DNA of 64,000 nt from Planctomycetaceae bacterium (GCA_007121535.1 SKKK01000047.1:1-64000); one strand, 5' to 3'; shown: positions 8,355 through 18,007, numbered from the stretch's first letter. The notes: generated by a model from the letters alone, not told the origin. Program-made: numbers and translations.

Positions 8355-9602
8355 ATGAAAGACACCCTGGCGGTCATCCTGGCCGGCGGGCGGGGAGAAC
8401 GGCTGGACCCTTTGACTCGCGATCGAGCCAAGCCGGCGGTCCCCTTCGGCGGCGCGTACCGGATCATCGACTTTACGCTCTCGAATTGCCTGAACAGCGG
8501 CCTGATGCGCATGATGCTGTTGACCCAATTCAAATCGATGAGTCTGGATCGCCATATCGATCTTGGCTGGCGACGTTTTCTTTGCCGAGACCTGGATCAA
8601 TTCATCGACATCGTACCGCCTCAGCAGCGCATCGATCGAGGTTGGTACGAAGGGACCGCCGATGCCGTCTATCAGAACATCTACACGATCGAGAAAGAGA
8701 ATCCGCAATACGTGGTGATTCTGGCCGGCGACCACATCTATAAGATGGATTACGCTCGAATGCTGGAAAGCCATATCGAACGTGAGGCGGACGTGACGAT
8801 CGGCGTTTTTCACGTCCAGGTGGACACGGCGGCTCGACAATTCGGCATCATGGAAATCGACGCTTCGCACCGGGTGATCGGATTCGAGGAAAAGCCCGAG
8901 CACCCCAAGCCGATTCCCGGCGACGAACAATACTGCCTGGCGTCGATGGGCATCTATGTTTTTCGAGCCGATTTCCTGTTCGAGCAATTGCTGGAAGACG
9001 CCAACCGGCCGAACAGTCGACGCGATTTTGGCCGCGATATCATCCCGGCGATCATCGATCAACATCGAGTCTATGCTTTTTCGTTCCACAACGAGACCGG
9101 TCGGCCGACGTACTGGCGAGACGTGGGAACGTTGGACGCGTACTATGCCGCGAACATGGACCTGGTGTCGGTCGAACCGGCTCTGAACCTGTACGATCAG
9201 CAGTGGCCCATTCGCACCTATCAGCGAGTCCTGCCGCCACCGAAGTTCGTTTTTCGCGGCGGCGATCAATCCCAACGGATCGGGCAGGCGCTGGACAGCA
9301 TCGTCTGTTCCGGTTGCGTCGTTTCCGGGGGCTCGGTCCACGGATCGATTCTCGGATCGCAGGTGCGCATCAATAGCTTCAGCGAAGTCAACGACTCGCT
9401 GCTGTTCGATAGGGTCAACGTGGGACGCCATTGCCGGATTCGTCGCGCGATCATCGACAAGGATATCGACATCCCGGAACGTACCGAGATCGGCTACGAC
9501 CTGGAAAAGGATCGAGAACGCGGTTTCAAGATCACGGACAAAGGGGTTGTCGTGATTCCAAAGGTGGATGATCTGACCGAGATGCTACGGCGGGCGCCGT
9601 AA
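8355..9602 (+). CDS. glgC: Glucose-1-phosphate adenylyltransferase (ADP-glucose pyrophosphorylase)
   Basis: 415 residues. The N-terminal nucleotidyltransferase signature A-G-G-R-G-E-R-L (10-17) is followed by [11 protein letters not shown], the loop binding ATP and the activator, and by the G-T-A-D-A-V-Y-Q-N block. Further on are the E-K-P substrate region and [10 protein letters not shown]. The C-terminal third is a left-handed beta-helix with hexapeptide-type spacing. It makes ADP-glucose from glucose-1-phosphate and ATP, committing carbon to glycogen or related glucosides. A GGAGG site (8341) precedes the ATG. It stands apart from other glycogen genes here. The C-terminal phrase on a lysine/valine-rich tail is as usual for the family. 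Confidence 0.95.
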   Translation: MKDTLAVILAGGRGERLDPLTRDRAKPAVPFGGAYRIIDFTLSNCLNSGLMRMMLLTQFKSMSLDRHIDLGWRRFLCRDLDQFIDIVPPQQRIDRGWYEGTADAVYQNIYTIEKENPQYVVILAGDHIYKMDYARMLESHIEREADVTIGVFHVQVDTAARQFGIMEIDASHRVIGFEEKPEHPKPIPGDEQYCLASMGIYVFRADFLFEQLLEDANRPNSRRDFGRDIIPAIIDQHRVYAFSFHNETGRPTYWRDVGTLDAYYAANMDLVSVEPALNLYDQQWPIRTYQRVLPPPKFVFRGGDQSQRIGQALDSIVCSGCVVSGGSVHGSILGSQVRINSFSEVNDSLLFDRVNVGRHCRIRRAIIDKDIDIPERTEIGYDLEKDRERGFKITDKGVVVIPKVDDLTEMLRRAP

Positions 9603-9640
9603 TCGCAGTAGCAACGAATGCGATATTTTATTGGAGGTAG

Positions 9641-9767
9641 TGCGTTGTCCCGGCGAAATCTTGGGGTCGTGATGAGTGAGCGGCACGGCGCTAGCCGCCG
9701 ATGGCGTCGAGAACCGGCGGCTAGCGCCGCGCCGCTCACAATCCGCATTTTTCGCCTGGACAACGCA
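9641..9767. repeat. MITE-like palindromic element, family A, copy 2
   Basis: Terminal inverted repeats TGCGTTGTCC...GGACAACGCA, continuing as CGGCGAAA / TTTCGCC, enclose a second palindrome GAGCGGCACGGCGCTAGCC / GGCTAGCGCCGCGCCGCTC. Both ends are flanked by GTAG, a possible 4-bp target duplication. The element lies between glgC and the aldose epimerase gene and keeps an open frame in phase with the latter, producing a spurious 61-codon N-terminal extension. Confidence 0.8.
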
Positions 9768-9800
9768 GTAGTCGATTTTATTTTGAGGAGGGACAAAAGC

Positions 9801-10958
9801 ATGGAAATGATCCGGCGACAATTCAACCGGTGGTGGATCGTGGGAATGATCGGAACGTTTTCGTGGGCAGCCGACACGGCAAACTCAATGGCCGATGTTG
9901 CCGAACCGTCAGCAGCGAACGTCGAAAAGTCCAACTTCGGTCAGATGCCGGACGGTTCCCCGATCGAGCTTTATACGTTGACCAACGCATCCGGTATGCA
10001 GGCAACGGTCATGAATTACGGAGCGACGCTCACGTCGGTCCGGGTCTCCGACCGAGACGGACGAACGGAGAACGTCACGTTGTATCTGGACACCAGCGAA
10101 GACTATCTGCGCGGACATCCGCTGTTTGGATCGGTCGTCGGTCGTTACGCCAACCGGATCGCCGGCGCCCGTTTTCGCTTGGACGACGCGCTGTATGAAC
10201 TGACGGCCAACGCGGGCGCCAATCACATCCACGGTGGTCGCGAGGGCTTTCAGCGGCTGCTGTGGAAAGCCGAACCGGTCCGACGCGAGCGAGCGGTCGG
10301 CGTGCGGCTGACACACACCAGTCCCGATGGACACGAAGGCTATCCGGGCAACTTGGACGTCACCGTACTGTACGAAGTCACGGACGACAACCACCTGCGC
10401 ATGGAGTATTGGGCGGTCACCGATCGCCCGACGGTAGTGAACCTGACAAATCATGCCTATTGGAATCTGGGAGGAGCCCACTCGGGCGATGTCCTCGGGC
10501 ATGTCTTGACCTTGAACGCAGACGCTTATCTGCCCGCCGACCAGCAGAAGATTCCCAGCGGCGAAATTCGATCGGTCGAGGGGACCGTGATGGACTTTCG
10601 AGAACCGCGAAGGATCGGCGAGCGGATCGAGCATGTCGAGGACCAGAACTACGATCACTGCTATGTGCTGAACAAGCCGACCGACGAACGGCTTTCCTTC
10701 GCGGCTCGCGTGGTTCATCCTCCGAGTGGCCGAGTGATGGAAGTCTTTACGACGCAACCAGGTGTCCAATTCTTCACGGCCAGCTTCCTGTCCGATCGAT
10801 TCCAAGGCGGCGGCAAGCCCTATGGTCCCTATCACGGATTCTGCTTGGAAACGCAGCATTACCCGGATTCGCCCAATCATCCCCATTTCCCATCCACAGT
10901 GCTGAGACCTGGCGAAAAATACCACGAATTGACGATCCACAAGTTCTCCGTTCAGTAG
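9801..10958 (+). CDS. galM: Aldose 1-epimerase (mutarotase), exported
   Basis: 385 residues from ATG 9801, which has a strong GAGGAGGG site. The frame is open from 9618, but that part is the translated family A repeat. A signal peptide (about 8-30, ending near A-A-D-T-A) indicates export. Mutarotase landmarks: N-R-I-A-G-A substrate loop, N-H-I-H-G-G with a catalytic His, N-L-T-N-H-A-Y-W-N-L-G-G with the second catalytic His, and the C-terminal C-L-E-T-Q-H-Y-P-D-S-P-N with the general-base Glu. It interconverts alpha and beta anomers of aldoses, here probably in the periplasm, to feed sugar uptake. It stands alone downstream of glgC. Confidence 0.9.
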   Translation: MEMIRRQFNRWWIVGMIGTFSWAADTANSMADVAEPSAANVEKSNFGQMPDGSPIELYTLTNASGMQATVMNYGATLTSVRVSDRDGRTENVTLYLDTSEDYLRGHPLFGSVVGRYANRIAGARFRLDDALYELTANAGANHIHGGREGFQRLLWKAEPVRRERAVGVRLTHTSPDGHEGYPGNLDVTVLYEVTDDNHLRMEYWAVTDRPTVVNLTNHAYWNLGGAHSGDVLGHVLTLNADAYLPADQQKIPSGEIRSVEGTVMDFREPRRIGERIEHVEDQNYDHCYVLNKPTDERLSFAARVVHPPSGRVMEVFTTQPGVQFFTASFLSDRFQGGGKPYGPYHGFCLETQHYPDSPNHPHFPSTVLRPGEKYHELTIHKFSVQ

Positions 10959-11147
10959 GTATCGGGGCCTGATTTCAAGGTGGATGCGGCGGAGGGGGGC
11001 GGAAGTCGTGTTCTGAGGTGGCAAGCTCGTTATGGGGGTCGTAACTGGAGAACGACGCCCGACGCCCGTAGTCCTGAGGACGGTCGATTTGACGGCCGGA
11101 CGAAATGAGCGATGATTGACTTTGGGCATAAAGTCGCGTCAGGATCA

Positions 11148-11220
11148 AATGAAGCACCCGGCCAGATATTTCTTGATGGAACGGGGTGAAAGGGGTCGGG
11201 AGTCGTTTTCGGGTGCTTAT
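11148..11220. repeat. Palindromic repeat, family B, copy 2 (one arm) in the 10959-11290 gap
   Basis: The sequence AAGCACCCGGCCAGATATTT leads into GAAAGGGGTCGGGAGTCGTTTTCGGGTG. The same leader-plus-arm occurs inverted at 37929-38011 and, degraded, near 43.4, 45.6 and 57.9 kb. The second arm is missing here. The rest of the 331-base gap shows no gene. Confidence 0.65.
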
Positions 11221-11290
11221 CGCGTCGGGTTTCTGCGATCGCGACACAAATTCAATTGCGGGCCTAAGCCAATCATTAATGGAGGGTATG

Positions 11291-11752
11291 ATGAGCGACA
11301 AGAGCCACAGAATCGATCGTGAGTTGGCGGCTTTGCGAAGCGCTTTGCACGAGTTGTTGTGTAAATTGGGGACTCTCTTGGAGGACATTGCCGAGGCCGA
11401 TGTGGATGAATTCTGTTATCAGCCGGCCGTGCCGATCGAAGACGTACCGCAAATCCTCCACGAATTGGCTTGCAAGTTGCGGGATCTGTTCGACTTGGAG
11501 GAAGATGAACGGCATTTGTCGGCTTTGTCGCAGCACCGTCCCGAACTGCGAGTTCGATTCGAGGAATTGAACGCCGAACATCCCCAGTTGCTCGACCAGT
11601 TGGAATATCTTCACGAACTGGCCGGAACGTCGACCTGTCCCACTTCGACTTGGGACGACATCGACCACCACTATCGAGGGCTCGAACGCCGCCTGATCGA
11701 TCATCGGCGAAATGAAGAACTGATTCTGGCTCAAGCCGGATCGCCCATCTGA
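11291..11752 (+). CDS. Small helical protein, possibly hemerythrin-like; function unknown
   Basis: 153 residues, all predicted helical and rich in Leu, Glu and His. The ATG at 11291 follows GGAGGG; an overlapping ATG at 11288 is too close to it, and the frame upstream runs into a family B repeat. Histidine-containing segments such as H-E-L-L-C-K-L, E-H-P-Q-L-L and H-H-Y-R-G-L-E-R-R-L-I-D-H-R-R-N-E-E-L, with the acidic/His spacing near the C-terminus, recall the four-helix HHE/hemerythrin fold. Not all metal ligands can be assigned, so the resemblance is weak. It stands alone, convergent to the sulfatase gene. Confidence 0.65.
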   Translation: MSDKSHRIDRELAALRSALHELLCKLGTLLEDIAEADVDEFCYQPAVPIEDVPQILHELACKLRDLFDLEEDERHLSALSQHRPELRVRFEELNAEHPQLLDQLEYLHELAGTSTCPTSTWDDIDHHYRGLERRLIDHRRNEELILAQAGSPI

Positions 11753-11822
11753 CGATCGGCGATCGACGGCATCTTGATGAAGGCTTGTCGGACGGTCGCT
11801 CCGATCGTGCGCGCTTGCCGAT

Positions 11823-13433
11823 CTACGGCAGCTTGGGGATCAAGGCGGTGGCGCCATCATCTGCGACCGGGTACACGGCCTGATGACGTTCCAACGCCGC
11901 GATCAACCCCCGCATCATCCGTTCCAATTCCTCGGGATGCGAAAGACTCAAATCACGTTGTTCGAACGGATCGTCGCCCAGATGAAAAAGCTCGTAGTGC
12001 CGATGATTGGAAACCTCGCTGGGTACGTAGTGGTAAATCACCTTCCAGGGCCCCTCGCGATAAACGGTAAAGTACTCGCTGCGATGCGGGCCATGCGGGT
12101 AGTGCAGCAAGAAGGTGTCCGCGCGATGGCTGTCCGGTCGACCGGTCAGCAAGGTATCCAGTCGCTGGCCGTCGACCACGTGATCCGGCGGTGATTCGAC
12201 TCCTGCCAAGCTCAGGATGGTTGGGAACAGGTCGCAAACATCCGCCATCTGGTCTTGAATCTTGCCTTCGGCGATCGGCAGACGTTGCTGGACGGGATGA
12301 TCCGGCCGCGACGCCGCCCAAGCGACGATCAGAGCCGTGCGAGTGCCGCCTTCGTAATGGGCCCCCTTCTTGCCGCGCAGCGGGGCCGCACAGGCGACTT
12401 CGTGTTGATGGCCCAACGGAGCGTCCGTGCCGTTGTCGCCCAGGAAGAAGATCACGGTATCTTCCGCCACGCCCAACTGTTCGAGATTGTCCAGGACATC
12501 ACCCAACGATTTGTCCACGCCTTCGATCAATGTGGCGAAAGCCTGCGCTGCGGGCGGTTTCCCGGAGTCCTTGTAATGAGCGGCGAAGCGGGGGTCGCTT
12601 TGGAACGGCGAATGCACGGCATAGTGCGACAGATGAAGAAAGAACGGTTTGCCCTCGCGGACTGCGTCCCGGACGACGGCGTTGGCTTCGATCGTGCAAG
12701 CCTCGGTCAAGTGAGTGTCCGTCCCGTGGTACTTTTCCAGGTGCGGCACGGCGTGCGAGGCCCGTTTGGTGCCGTGGCCATAGTTGTCCTGGCCGAAGTA
12801 GCTGCCCGGTGCACCGAACGATGCCCCGCCCACGTTGATGTCGAATCCCAGATTGGACGGATCGGCGCCCATGGTGTCACGCGGTGCGAAATGCGCTTTG
12901 CCCACGTGAATGGTGCGATATCCGGCCGAACGGAGCAAACCGGCCAGCGTGACGTCGCCGGGTTGAAGTCCCCGCCAGTTCCAATCGGGGGCGCCTTGAG
13001 GCCCGGCGTTGTCACGGTTCGGGTTGATCCAGTTCGTGGTCCGATGCCGCGCGGGGTTCTGGCCGGTCATGATGGACACGCGAGTGGGCGAACAGACGCT
13101 CATCGCCGAAAACTGATTGAAGCGAATCCCCCGAGCTGCCAAACGTTCCATGTTGGGTGTACGAAAGTAGTCGTTCAACGGGTATCGCTTCGGATTTCCC
13201 CGATCATCGGTCAAGAACGGCACCGAAGTATCCATGATGCCCATGTCGTCGACCAGAAAGACGATGATGTTGGGCAACGAATCCTCAGCGGAATTTGTTT
13301 CGGCAAAGGCCGTACCCCGGAGGATCCCCAACGTAAGTATCGCCAGCGTCAGCCCACGAGCGATGCGGAACATGCGAAAACCAAAGGCCTCGGCCAGGGC
13401 GATCAGCAGTGGTTGGTAGCGACGCTTTTTCAT
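11823..13433 (-). CDS. Sulfatase (formylglycine-dependent, arylsulfatase family), exported
   Basis: 536 residues. The N-terminal hydrophobic segment at about 25-44, ending A-F-A-E, is a signal peptide. P-N-I-I-V-F-L-V-D-D-M-G provides the metal-binding Asp pair, and S-V-C-S-P-T-R-V-S-I-M-T-G is the C-x-P-x-R motif whose Cys is oxidised to formylglycine. Downstream F-L-G-D-N-G-T-D completes the metal site and G-A-H-Y-E-G-G-T-R is conserved. It would hydrolyse sulfate esters, most likely on sulfated polysaccharides, in which planctomycetes are very rich. No anaerobic maturase or FGE is visible here. The start at 13433 follows GGAGCCCC; an internal Met before the hydrophobic segment is an alternative. 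Confidence 0.93.
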   Translation of the reverse strand: MKKRRYQPLLIALAEAFGFRMFRIARGLTLAILTLGILRGTAFAETNSAEDSLPNIIVFLVDDMGIMDTSVPFLTDDRGNPKRYPLNDYFRTPNMERLAARGIRFNQFSAMSVCSPTRVSIMTGQNPARHRTTNWINPNRDNAGPQGAPDWNWRGLQPGDVTLAGLLRSAGYRTIHVGKAHFAPRDTMGADPSNLGFDINVGGASFGAPGSYFGQDNYGHGTKRASHAVPHLEKYHGTDTHLTEACTIEANAVVRDAVREGKPFFLHLSHYAVHSPFQSDPRFAAHYKDSGKPPAAQAFATLIEGVDKSLGDVLDNLEQLGVAEDTVIFFLGDNGTDAPLGHQHEVACAAPLRGKKGAHYEGGTRTALIVAWAASRPDHPVQQRLPIAEGKIQDQMADVCDLFPTILSLAGVESPPDHVVDGQRLDTLLTGRPDSHRADTFLLHYPHGPHRSEYFTVYREGPWKVIYHYVPSEVSNHRHYELFHLGDDPFEQRDLSLSHPEELERMMRGLIAALERHQAVYPVADDGATALIPKLP

Positions 13434-13866
13434 GATCGGGGGGCTCCATGTATGGCAAAAGGTCGAATCGGGCGCCTATCGTGACAAATGCAAGGTTGAC
13501 GCAAAACGAAAGCGGCGTCAAGCGGCCCCCTGTCGCCGCGCGGGCGTCGCAAAGAAACCGATTCGACGCTGCCCCGCTCCGGAGACGAGGCCCTTTGCGC
13601 GCTATTGCCGGAAAAAACCCGCAAGGGAGGCTGGCGGGCCAGGTTGTCCGATCGCAGTCTGGCCGGTCCGATCACCAACACGGGCGATGTCCCAAGCGGC
13701 ATCCAGGCAGGCAAGTCGCTTGCCACGGGATTGTTCGTGTTCTTACAATGAAAGAACGTTGCTGCCCCGGGATTTGACGGGAATTCGACTTGTCCAAGGC
13801 GTGCTTGTCATCCAAGCCATTCTGGCGGATCACGGGCCGCACCAAGCTCATAGGAGACACGAGACG

Positions 13867-15081
13867 ATGGTGACGCTCCGACCGTTCTTCAGGCTTCGTA
13901 ACAACAGGTTGATGATCGCTAACGGCCTGGTCCTTTCGTTTGTCCTGTCATGGGGAATTTGCAGCCAGGGGCAGGGCTCAGATGAGTCCGAAGCGGCTTT
14001 CGAGGCAGAGGGGACCGCCGATGATCCGTTCTACCGTCGCAGGCTGCCTGCAAAACAACGGTACTTGGAGAAATATGGCGGCAATCAGGCGAGTGAAGCG
14101 GCGGTGGCTGCAGCGTTGAATTGGATTGCGGACCACCAATTGCCTGACGGCAATTGGAGCTTCGATCATCGGACCGGCCCCGTCGTCAATGATCGACCAC
14201 GCACGTCCGACACACCCGGTACGTTGTCCGCGGCTCACCGTGCCGCGACCGCGATGGCTTTGCTGCCGTTCCTGGGATCGGGCCACACGCACAAACAGGG
14301 AGATTTCCAAGCGACGGTCCAAGCCGGTTTGGACTTCCTGGTGCGCGAAATCGGTCCCGACGGCGGTTTGAATGAATCGGGGGGCACGATGTACTCGCAC
14401 GGCTTGGCGACGATCGCCCTGTGCGAAGCCTACGGAATGACTCGCGACCAGACGTTACAAGCTCCTGCGCAGGATGCGTTGAACTTCACCGTGCAAGCCC
14501 AAGATCCCACGGGTGGGGGTTGGCGATACGTGCCGCGACAGCCGGGCGATACGTCGGTGTCGGGATGGCAGTTCCAGTCGCTTTCGCAAGGCCGCGTTTC
14601 CGGCTTGCAGATCGATCCGGAAACGATGGTCGGCGTCAGCCGGTTCTTGGACTCGGTACAGTCTGAAGACGGCGCGTTTTACGGTTACATCGCGCCGGGG
14701 CGAAGGCCAGCCTCGACCGCCATCGGACTGCTGTGCCGGTTGCATCTGGGCTGGGACCGCGAGCACGAGGCGTTGAAACAGGGCGTCGAATGGATCAGCG
14801 ACCAGGGTCCTTCGACGGGCAAAGCCGCCAACATGTACTACAACTACTACGCCACGCAACTCGTTCGGCACTACGGTGGTCGACTCTGGCAGCAGTGGAA
14901 CCAAGAGATGCGGGACTTTTTGATCGAGGCTCAAGACAAAGACGGACCGGCTGACGGCAGTTGGGCGTTTGCCGGTTTGTTCGGCGGCCCGGATCGTGGC
15001 GGGCGCTTATATCATACGTCCCTGGCGACGATGGTGCTGCAAGTCTATTATTCGAACCCGACGCTGAATCGTCAGGACTAG
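13867..15081 (+). CDS. Exported squalene-cyclase-like (prenyltransferase/terpene-cyclase toroid) protein
   Basis: 404 residues from ATG 13867 behind a TAGGAGA site. The frame is open from 13432, but the upstream part is non-homologous. An N-terminal signal peptide (about 16-36) precedes repeated alpha-hairpin units: A-A-L-N-W-I-A-D-H-Q-L-P-D-G-N-W-S-F, G-L-D-F-L-V-R-E-I-G-P-D-G, G-V-E-W-I-S-D-Q-G and a C-terminal D-G-S-W-A-F. This is the QW-like pattern of the squalene cyclase/prenyltransferase barrel. The D-x-D-D catalytic motif of true hopene cyclases is not seen. In planctomycetes such proteins are common, exported and uncharacterised. A cyclase activity should not be assumed. Confidence 0.85.
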   Translation: MVTLRPFFRLRNNRLMIANGLVLSFVLSWGICSQGQGSDESEAAFEAEGTADDPFYRRRLPAKQRYLEKYGGNQASEAAVAAALNWIADHQLPDGNWSFDHRTGPVVNDRPRTSDTPGTLSAAHRAATAMALLPFLGSGHTHKQGDFQATVQAGLDFLVREIGPDGGLNESGGTMYSHGLATIALCEAYGMTRDQTLQAPAQDALNFTVQAQDPTGGGWRYVPRQPGDTSVSGWQFQSLSQGRVSGLQIDPETMVGVSRFLDSVQSEDGAFYGYIAPGRRPASTAIGLLCRLHLGWDREHEALKQGVEWISDQGPSTGKAANMYYNYYATQLVRHYGGRLWQQWNQEMRDFLIEAQDKDGPADGSWAFAGLFGGPDRGGRLYHTSLATMVLQVYYSNPTLNRQD

Positions 15082-15142
15082 CAGGCCGTAACAAGACTGT
15101 TCGGCGCTCAACTTCGGCACGTCCTCGGCACCGCCGCCTCGG

Positions 15143-15651
15143 TCACGATTCGCGGGATCGCAGTCGCTGTTGCAGATCGGCGAGGATTTCGGACAGCTCG
15201 CCGACGGTTCGTTCGTCCAAGTCTTCGGGGAAAGTCGGCTCGTCGCCGAGAAGCTCTTGAAGAATCCGGATCTTCCCCAACAATTCGCCTTCTTTGCGTC
15301 CTTCTTGCCGTCCTTCTTGCCGTCCCTGTTCCCGCGCGCTGTCCAATCCCCATTGATAGTCGCGCTGTGCCTTCAATCGTTGGTCGTAAATCATCCGATC
15401 CTCCGTTTTCTCCGCGATCGCTTCGACCACGGAAATCGCCTGCTGAAACTCGATGCCCGGATGTCCAGTACAATCAACTTGTCATCCGCGAATTCCTGGT
15501 AGCTGAACGGATTGAGAATCTCCACGTGGACGATCGGCTGGGGAAGCTTCAAGATGGCATTCAGCAGCCGGATCAGAACCGAGACGTTCTCAGGACTGCC
15601 AAAAACCTTCTTGAACACGAAATCGACCGTTGGCTTGATTCCCAGCACCAT
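15143..15651 (-). pseudogene. Rpn-family recombination-promoting nuclease / PD-(D/E)XK transposase-like remnant
   Basis: The N-terminal part (frame ending 15391) reads K-P-T-V-D-F-V-F-K-K-V-F-G-S-P-E-N then E-I-L-N-P-F...F-A-D-D-K-L-I-V-L-D-I-R, the start of the Rpn/YhgA-like nuclease family. The match breaks off at D-I-R; in another frame it resumes as G-I-E-F-Q-Q-A-I-S-V-V-E-A-I-A-E-K and a C-terminal R-Q-E-G-R-Q-E-G-R-K-E-G-E tail, both typical of the family's C-terminus. Roughly the central 150 residues are deleted, with a frameshift at about 15440-15460. The Gln-Glu-Gly repeat region is encoded by a short tandem tract. Non-functional remnant; related fragments occur at 31829-32029 and 39192-39320. 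Confidence 0.8.
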
Positions 15652-15703
15652 GGGACACCTGTACTGATTCGGATTGACCTTTTGCTGTTGCCGCCATACC
15701 AGA

Positions 15704-15757
15704 GTAGAACGGAATTCATTCCGTTCGGAACGGACAACGGAATAAATTCCGTTCTAC
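15704..15757. repeat. Nested inverted repeat
   Basis: Perfect arms GTAGAACGGAATT (15704-15716) and AATTCCGTTCTAC (15745-15757), with a second inverted pair ATTCCGTTC / GAACGGA inside. It lies between the 3' end of the DUF6807 operon and the Rpn remnant. It may be a dispersed palindromic repeat or serve as a terminator; there is no T-run. Confidence 0.6.
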
Positions 15758-15786
15758 AACATGCGCGCATCTTACACGCGAAGACT

Positions 15787-16740
15787 CTACGGGCCTTCCC
15801 AGGCAGCCAATTCGTTCAGGACCTTCACCGGGGCGGGGCCGTCGTGGATCACCATCCGGTAGCGCAGCCGTAAAGGTTCCCCGGCCGCCCGTTGGACGGG
15901 CCCCGGAGCGGCAATGCACGGGTTGACCATGGCGATCGGCAACAGATTGTGCCACAGCGTGGTCGGATTGTCCGGGTGGTCGATCACCGCCGTGCCGACC
16001 GTGGGGCCGCTGTCCAGTTGGATGACGTAGTCGTACCACGCCTGGGCGGGCCAGTCGGTTTCCGGCTTCAGATGATGAGGCGGTGGCAAATCGACTCGGC
16101 CACCGGGACTGTAAAACGCAGCTTTGCCGTCCTGACGTGCCTTGACGCAGAATCCGCCAAAGGCCGTCTGCTCGATCTCAAAATCGACTTGGGGTACCAG
16201 CCGAAAATCGAATTGGATCACGTACACGTCGCGATGTTCGAAGGCGGTGATCGTGGTCTGTTCGTCCAGCACCGTTTGATCGCCGATCAACCAGTCGTTC
16301 TCGATTTGAATGACCGCCCGGTCTTCGGTGGCCGTCTGCAGTTCGACTTGCCGATTGCGGATCATGCGGTCTTCGGTCGGGGCCATCGAACCCCATCCCC
16401 AGAAATCGGCTCGCTGGTCGCCGCAAACGGTCGTATGCCACGCCAGGAACACGCCGCGATGGTGCCGGTGATCGCCCGGAGCAAAATCGACCACTCGCAC
16501 CCCCGAGGGCGAATAGACGGGGTACAGGCAGCAGACGCTGTTGGCCGTCATGTTGGAATCGGCCGGCTTGCTGGTCATGTACGAAAACATGGGCTTGCCA
16601 GCCGGCGTCTTCAATTGCCAGCCATGCGTATCGGGGGTCAACGTATACCGCCCTTCGTTGGCCAACGCACCAACGGCGGCCGATAACCCGAGCATCAAAC
16701 TCATCCATCGAACGGCAAGGAATGTCTTGCGAATCATCAT
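15787..16740 (-). CDS. DUF6807 (PmoA-like) family exported protein
   Basis: 317 residues with a signal peptide (about 5-27, ending A-L-A-N). The family hallmark is the N-terminal half with the P-V-Y-S-P-S-G-V block and G-D-H-R-H-H-R-G-V-F-L-A-W-H, a His-rich segment that looks like a metal or substrate site. C-terminal strands are rich in Trp, Asp and Gly. The family is often mislabelled methane oxygenase PmoA. Its genes usually neighbour Gfo/Idh/MocA oxidoreductases, as here (14 bases upstream in the same operon), so a role in sugar derivative catabolism in the periplasm is likely but unproven. AGGAGA precedes the tandem ATGs at 16740. Confidence 0.82.
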   Translation of the reverse strand: MMIRKTFLAVRWMSLMLGLSAAVGALANEGRYTLTPDTHGWQLKTPAGKPMFSYMTSKPADSNMTANSVCCLYPVYSPSGVRVVDFAPGDHRHHRGVFLAWHTTVCGDQRADFWGWGSMAPTEDRMIRNRQVELQTATEDRAVIQIENDWLIGDQTVLDEQTTITAFEHRDVYVIQFDFRLVPQVDFEIEQTAFGGFCVKARQDGKAAFYSPGGRVDLPPPHHLKPETDWPAQAWYDYVIQLDSGPTVGTAVIDHPDNPTTLWHNLLPIAMVNPCIAAPGPVQRAAGEPLRLRYRMVIHDGPAPVKVLNELAAWEGP

Positions 16741-16753
16741 CCAATCTCCTGAT

Positions 16754-18007
16754 CTATGTCTTCAGCCCTCGGGTGTCCAGCTCGTAACGCTCGTCACACT
16801 TCAGCACGTCGTCCCAGTACACGACCTCGCCTTTATAAGCGGCCGTGCGGCCGAGGATCGTCACCAGGTTGCTGCGGACGCTTTCGGCGACCGTGGGATT
16901 CTGGAAGCGGCCGTTTTGGATGTCGTCGTGGAACGTCGCGATGTTGTTCACCGCACCCTGACGATAAATGGTCGGCGTGCTGCCGCCACGGTAGAAGTTC
17001 TTGCCGCGGATCAGCGTGTCACCACCGTAAGCGGTCTCCAGCACGCCCAGCGTGCCGAACATGCGGTTGCGAATCCCTTCGGGCTGCGAGCCGTAGCCAT
17101 CGAACTGACGCGAACTGAAGGCGATTCCCACGTTGTCGGGATACTTGAACGTGACGGTGAACGTGTCCCAACAATCACCGAACTGCCGGACCTTCCTGCC
17201 GCCCGTGCCAAAAGCGCACACAGGTGGCTGGTTCATGATCCAGCTCATCACGTCCAAGGTGTGGATGTTCTGTTCCGTGATGATGTCGCCCGAGGTGACG
17301 CGGAACAAGCCCCAGGCTCGCAATTTCGTCTCGGGGTGGTCCGGCGCTTCTTTGGCCATCGCGATCTGCCCGGCCCAGGGGATACCGGCGTGGTAGGTCG
17401 ATTCCCCGAAGGCGAACTCGCCCAGCGCCCCCTCGTGGACCCGCTTGAGGGCTTCGATGTAATACTCGTCGGCTCGCGTTTGATAATCGACCAGGAAGCA
17501 CAGGTTCTTCTCGGTTGCCTTTTTCCCGCTGGCTTCGATGCTCAGGCTGCCCGGCACGTCGACGGCGACCGGTTTGGCCACGAACACGTGTTTCCCGGCA
17601 TCGACGGCCGCCGCCGCCTGCTCGGGGTGAAACAAGGGCGGTGACTGGATGATGATCGCGTCCAAGTCCTGTTCGATCAATCGTTCATGGCACATCAGTC
17701 CGGTAAACCGCTTCTCGGCGGCCAACTCGAAGCGATCGCCGACGTTGTCGGCACGATCTGGGAAATAGTCGGCTACCCCCGCCAGCTCGTAACCGCCGTG
17801 CTTCAGGAACAGGTCCGTGATCCAGGCGCCGCGGCCGCCGCACCCGATCATGCCGAAGCGAATCTTGGAATTCGCGGAACTGCCGCGAACCGCCTGTGGC
17901 GAAACGACGGAGAACGCGACGGCGGCGCCAGCGCCGGCGACGAATTCGCGGCGATGGATTCGATGGCCGGCAGCGTGATGGGGATGGTTATCGGTTGGTT
18001 TCGTCAT
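16754..18007 (-). CDS. Gfo/Idh/MocA family oxidoreductase with Tat leader
   Basis: 417 residues. The N-terminus H-R-R-E-F-V-A-G-A-G-A-A-V-A-F is a twin-arginine leader (RR near residue 19), so the folded, cofactor-loaded enzyme is exported. The Rossmann motif G-M-I-G-C-G-G-R-G-A-W follows at about 53-63, and the catalytic-lysine region V-A-K-P-V-A-V-D (E-K-P in most members, here A-K-P) lies at about 150. The family oxidises or reduces sugars, inositols and derivatives with NAD(P). It is first in an operon with the DUF6807 gene 14 bases downstream. AAGGAG lies before the ATG at 18007. Confidence 0.9.
   Translation of the reverse strand: MTKPTDNHPHHAAGHRIHRREFVAGAGAAVAFSVVSPQAVRGSSANSKIRFGMIGCGGRGAWITDLFLKHGGYELAGVADYFPDRADNVGDRFELAAEKRFTGLMCHERLIEQDLDAIIIQSPPLFHPEQAAAAVDAGKHVFVAKPVAVDVPGSLSIEASGKKATEKNLCFLVDYQTRADEYYIEALKRVHEGALGEFAFGESTYHAGIPWAGQIAMAKEAPDHPETKLRAWGLFRVTSGDIITEQNIHTLDVMSWIMNQPPVCAFGTGGRKVRQFGDCWDTFTVTFKYPDNVGIAFSSRQFDGYGSQPEGIRNRMFGTLGVLETAYGGDTLIRGKNFYRGGSTPTIYRQGAVNNIATFHDDIQNGRFQNPTVAESVRSNLVTILGRTAAYKGEVVYWDDVLKCDERYELDTRGLKT

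Noticed and set aside
12255-13484. 409-codon plus-strand frame opposite the sulfatase gene
   Set aside because: Antisense shadow caused by high GC at third positions of the sulfatase gene; the sulfatase motifs settle the strand.
13432-13866. Upstream extension of the squalene-cyclase-like frame
   Set aside because: No homology, basic low-complexity sequence; a ribosome-binding site and signal peptide start at 13867.
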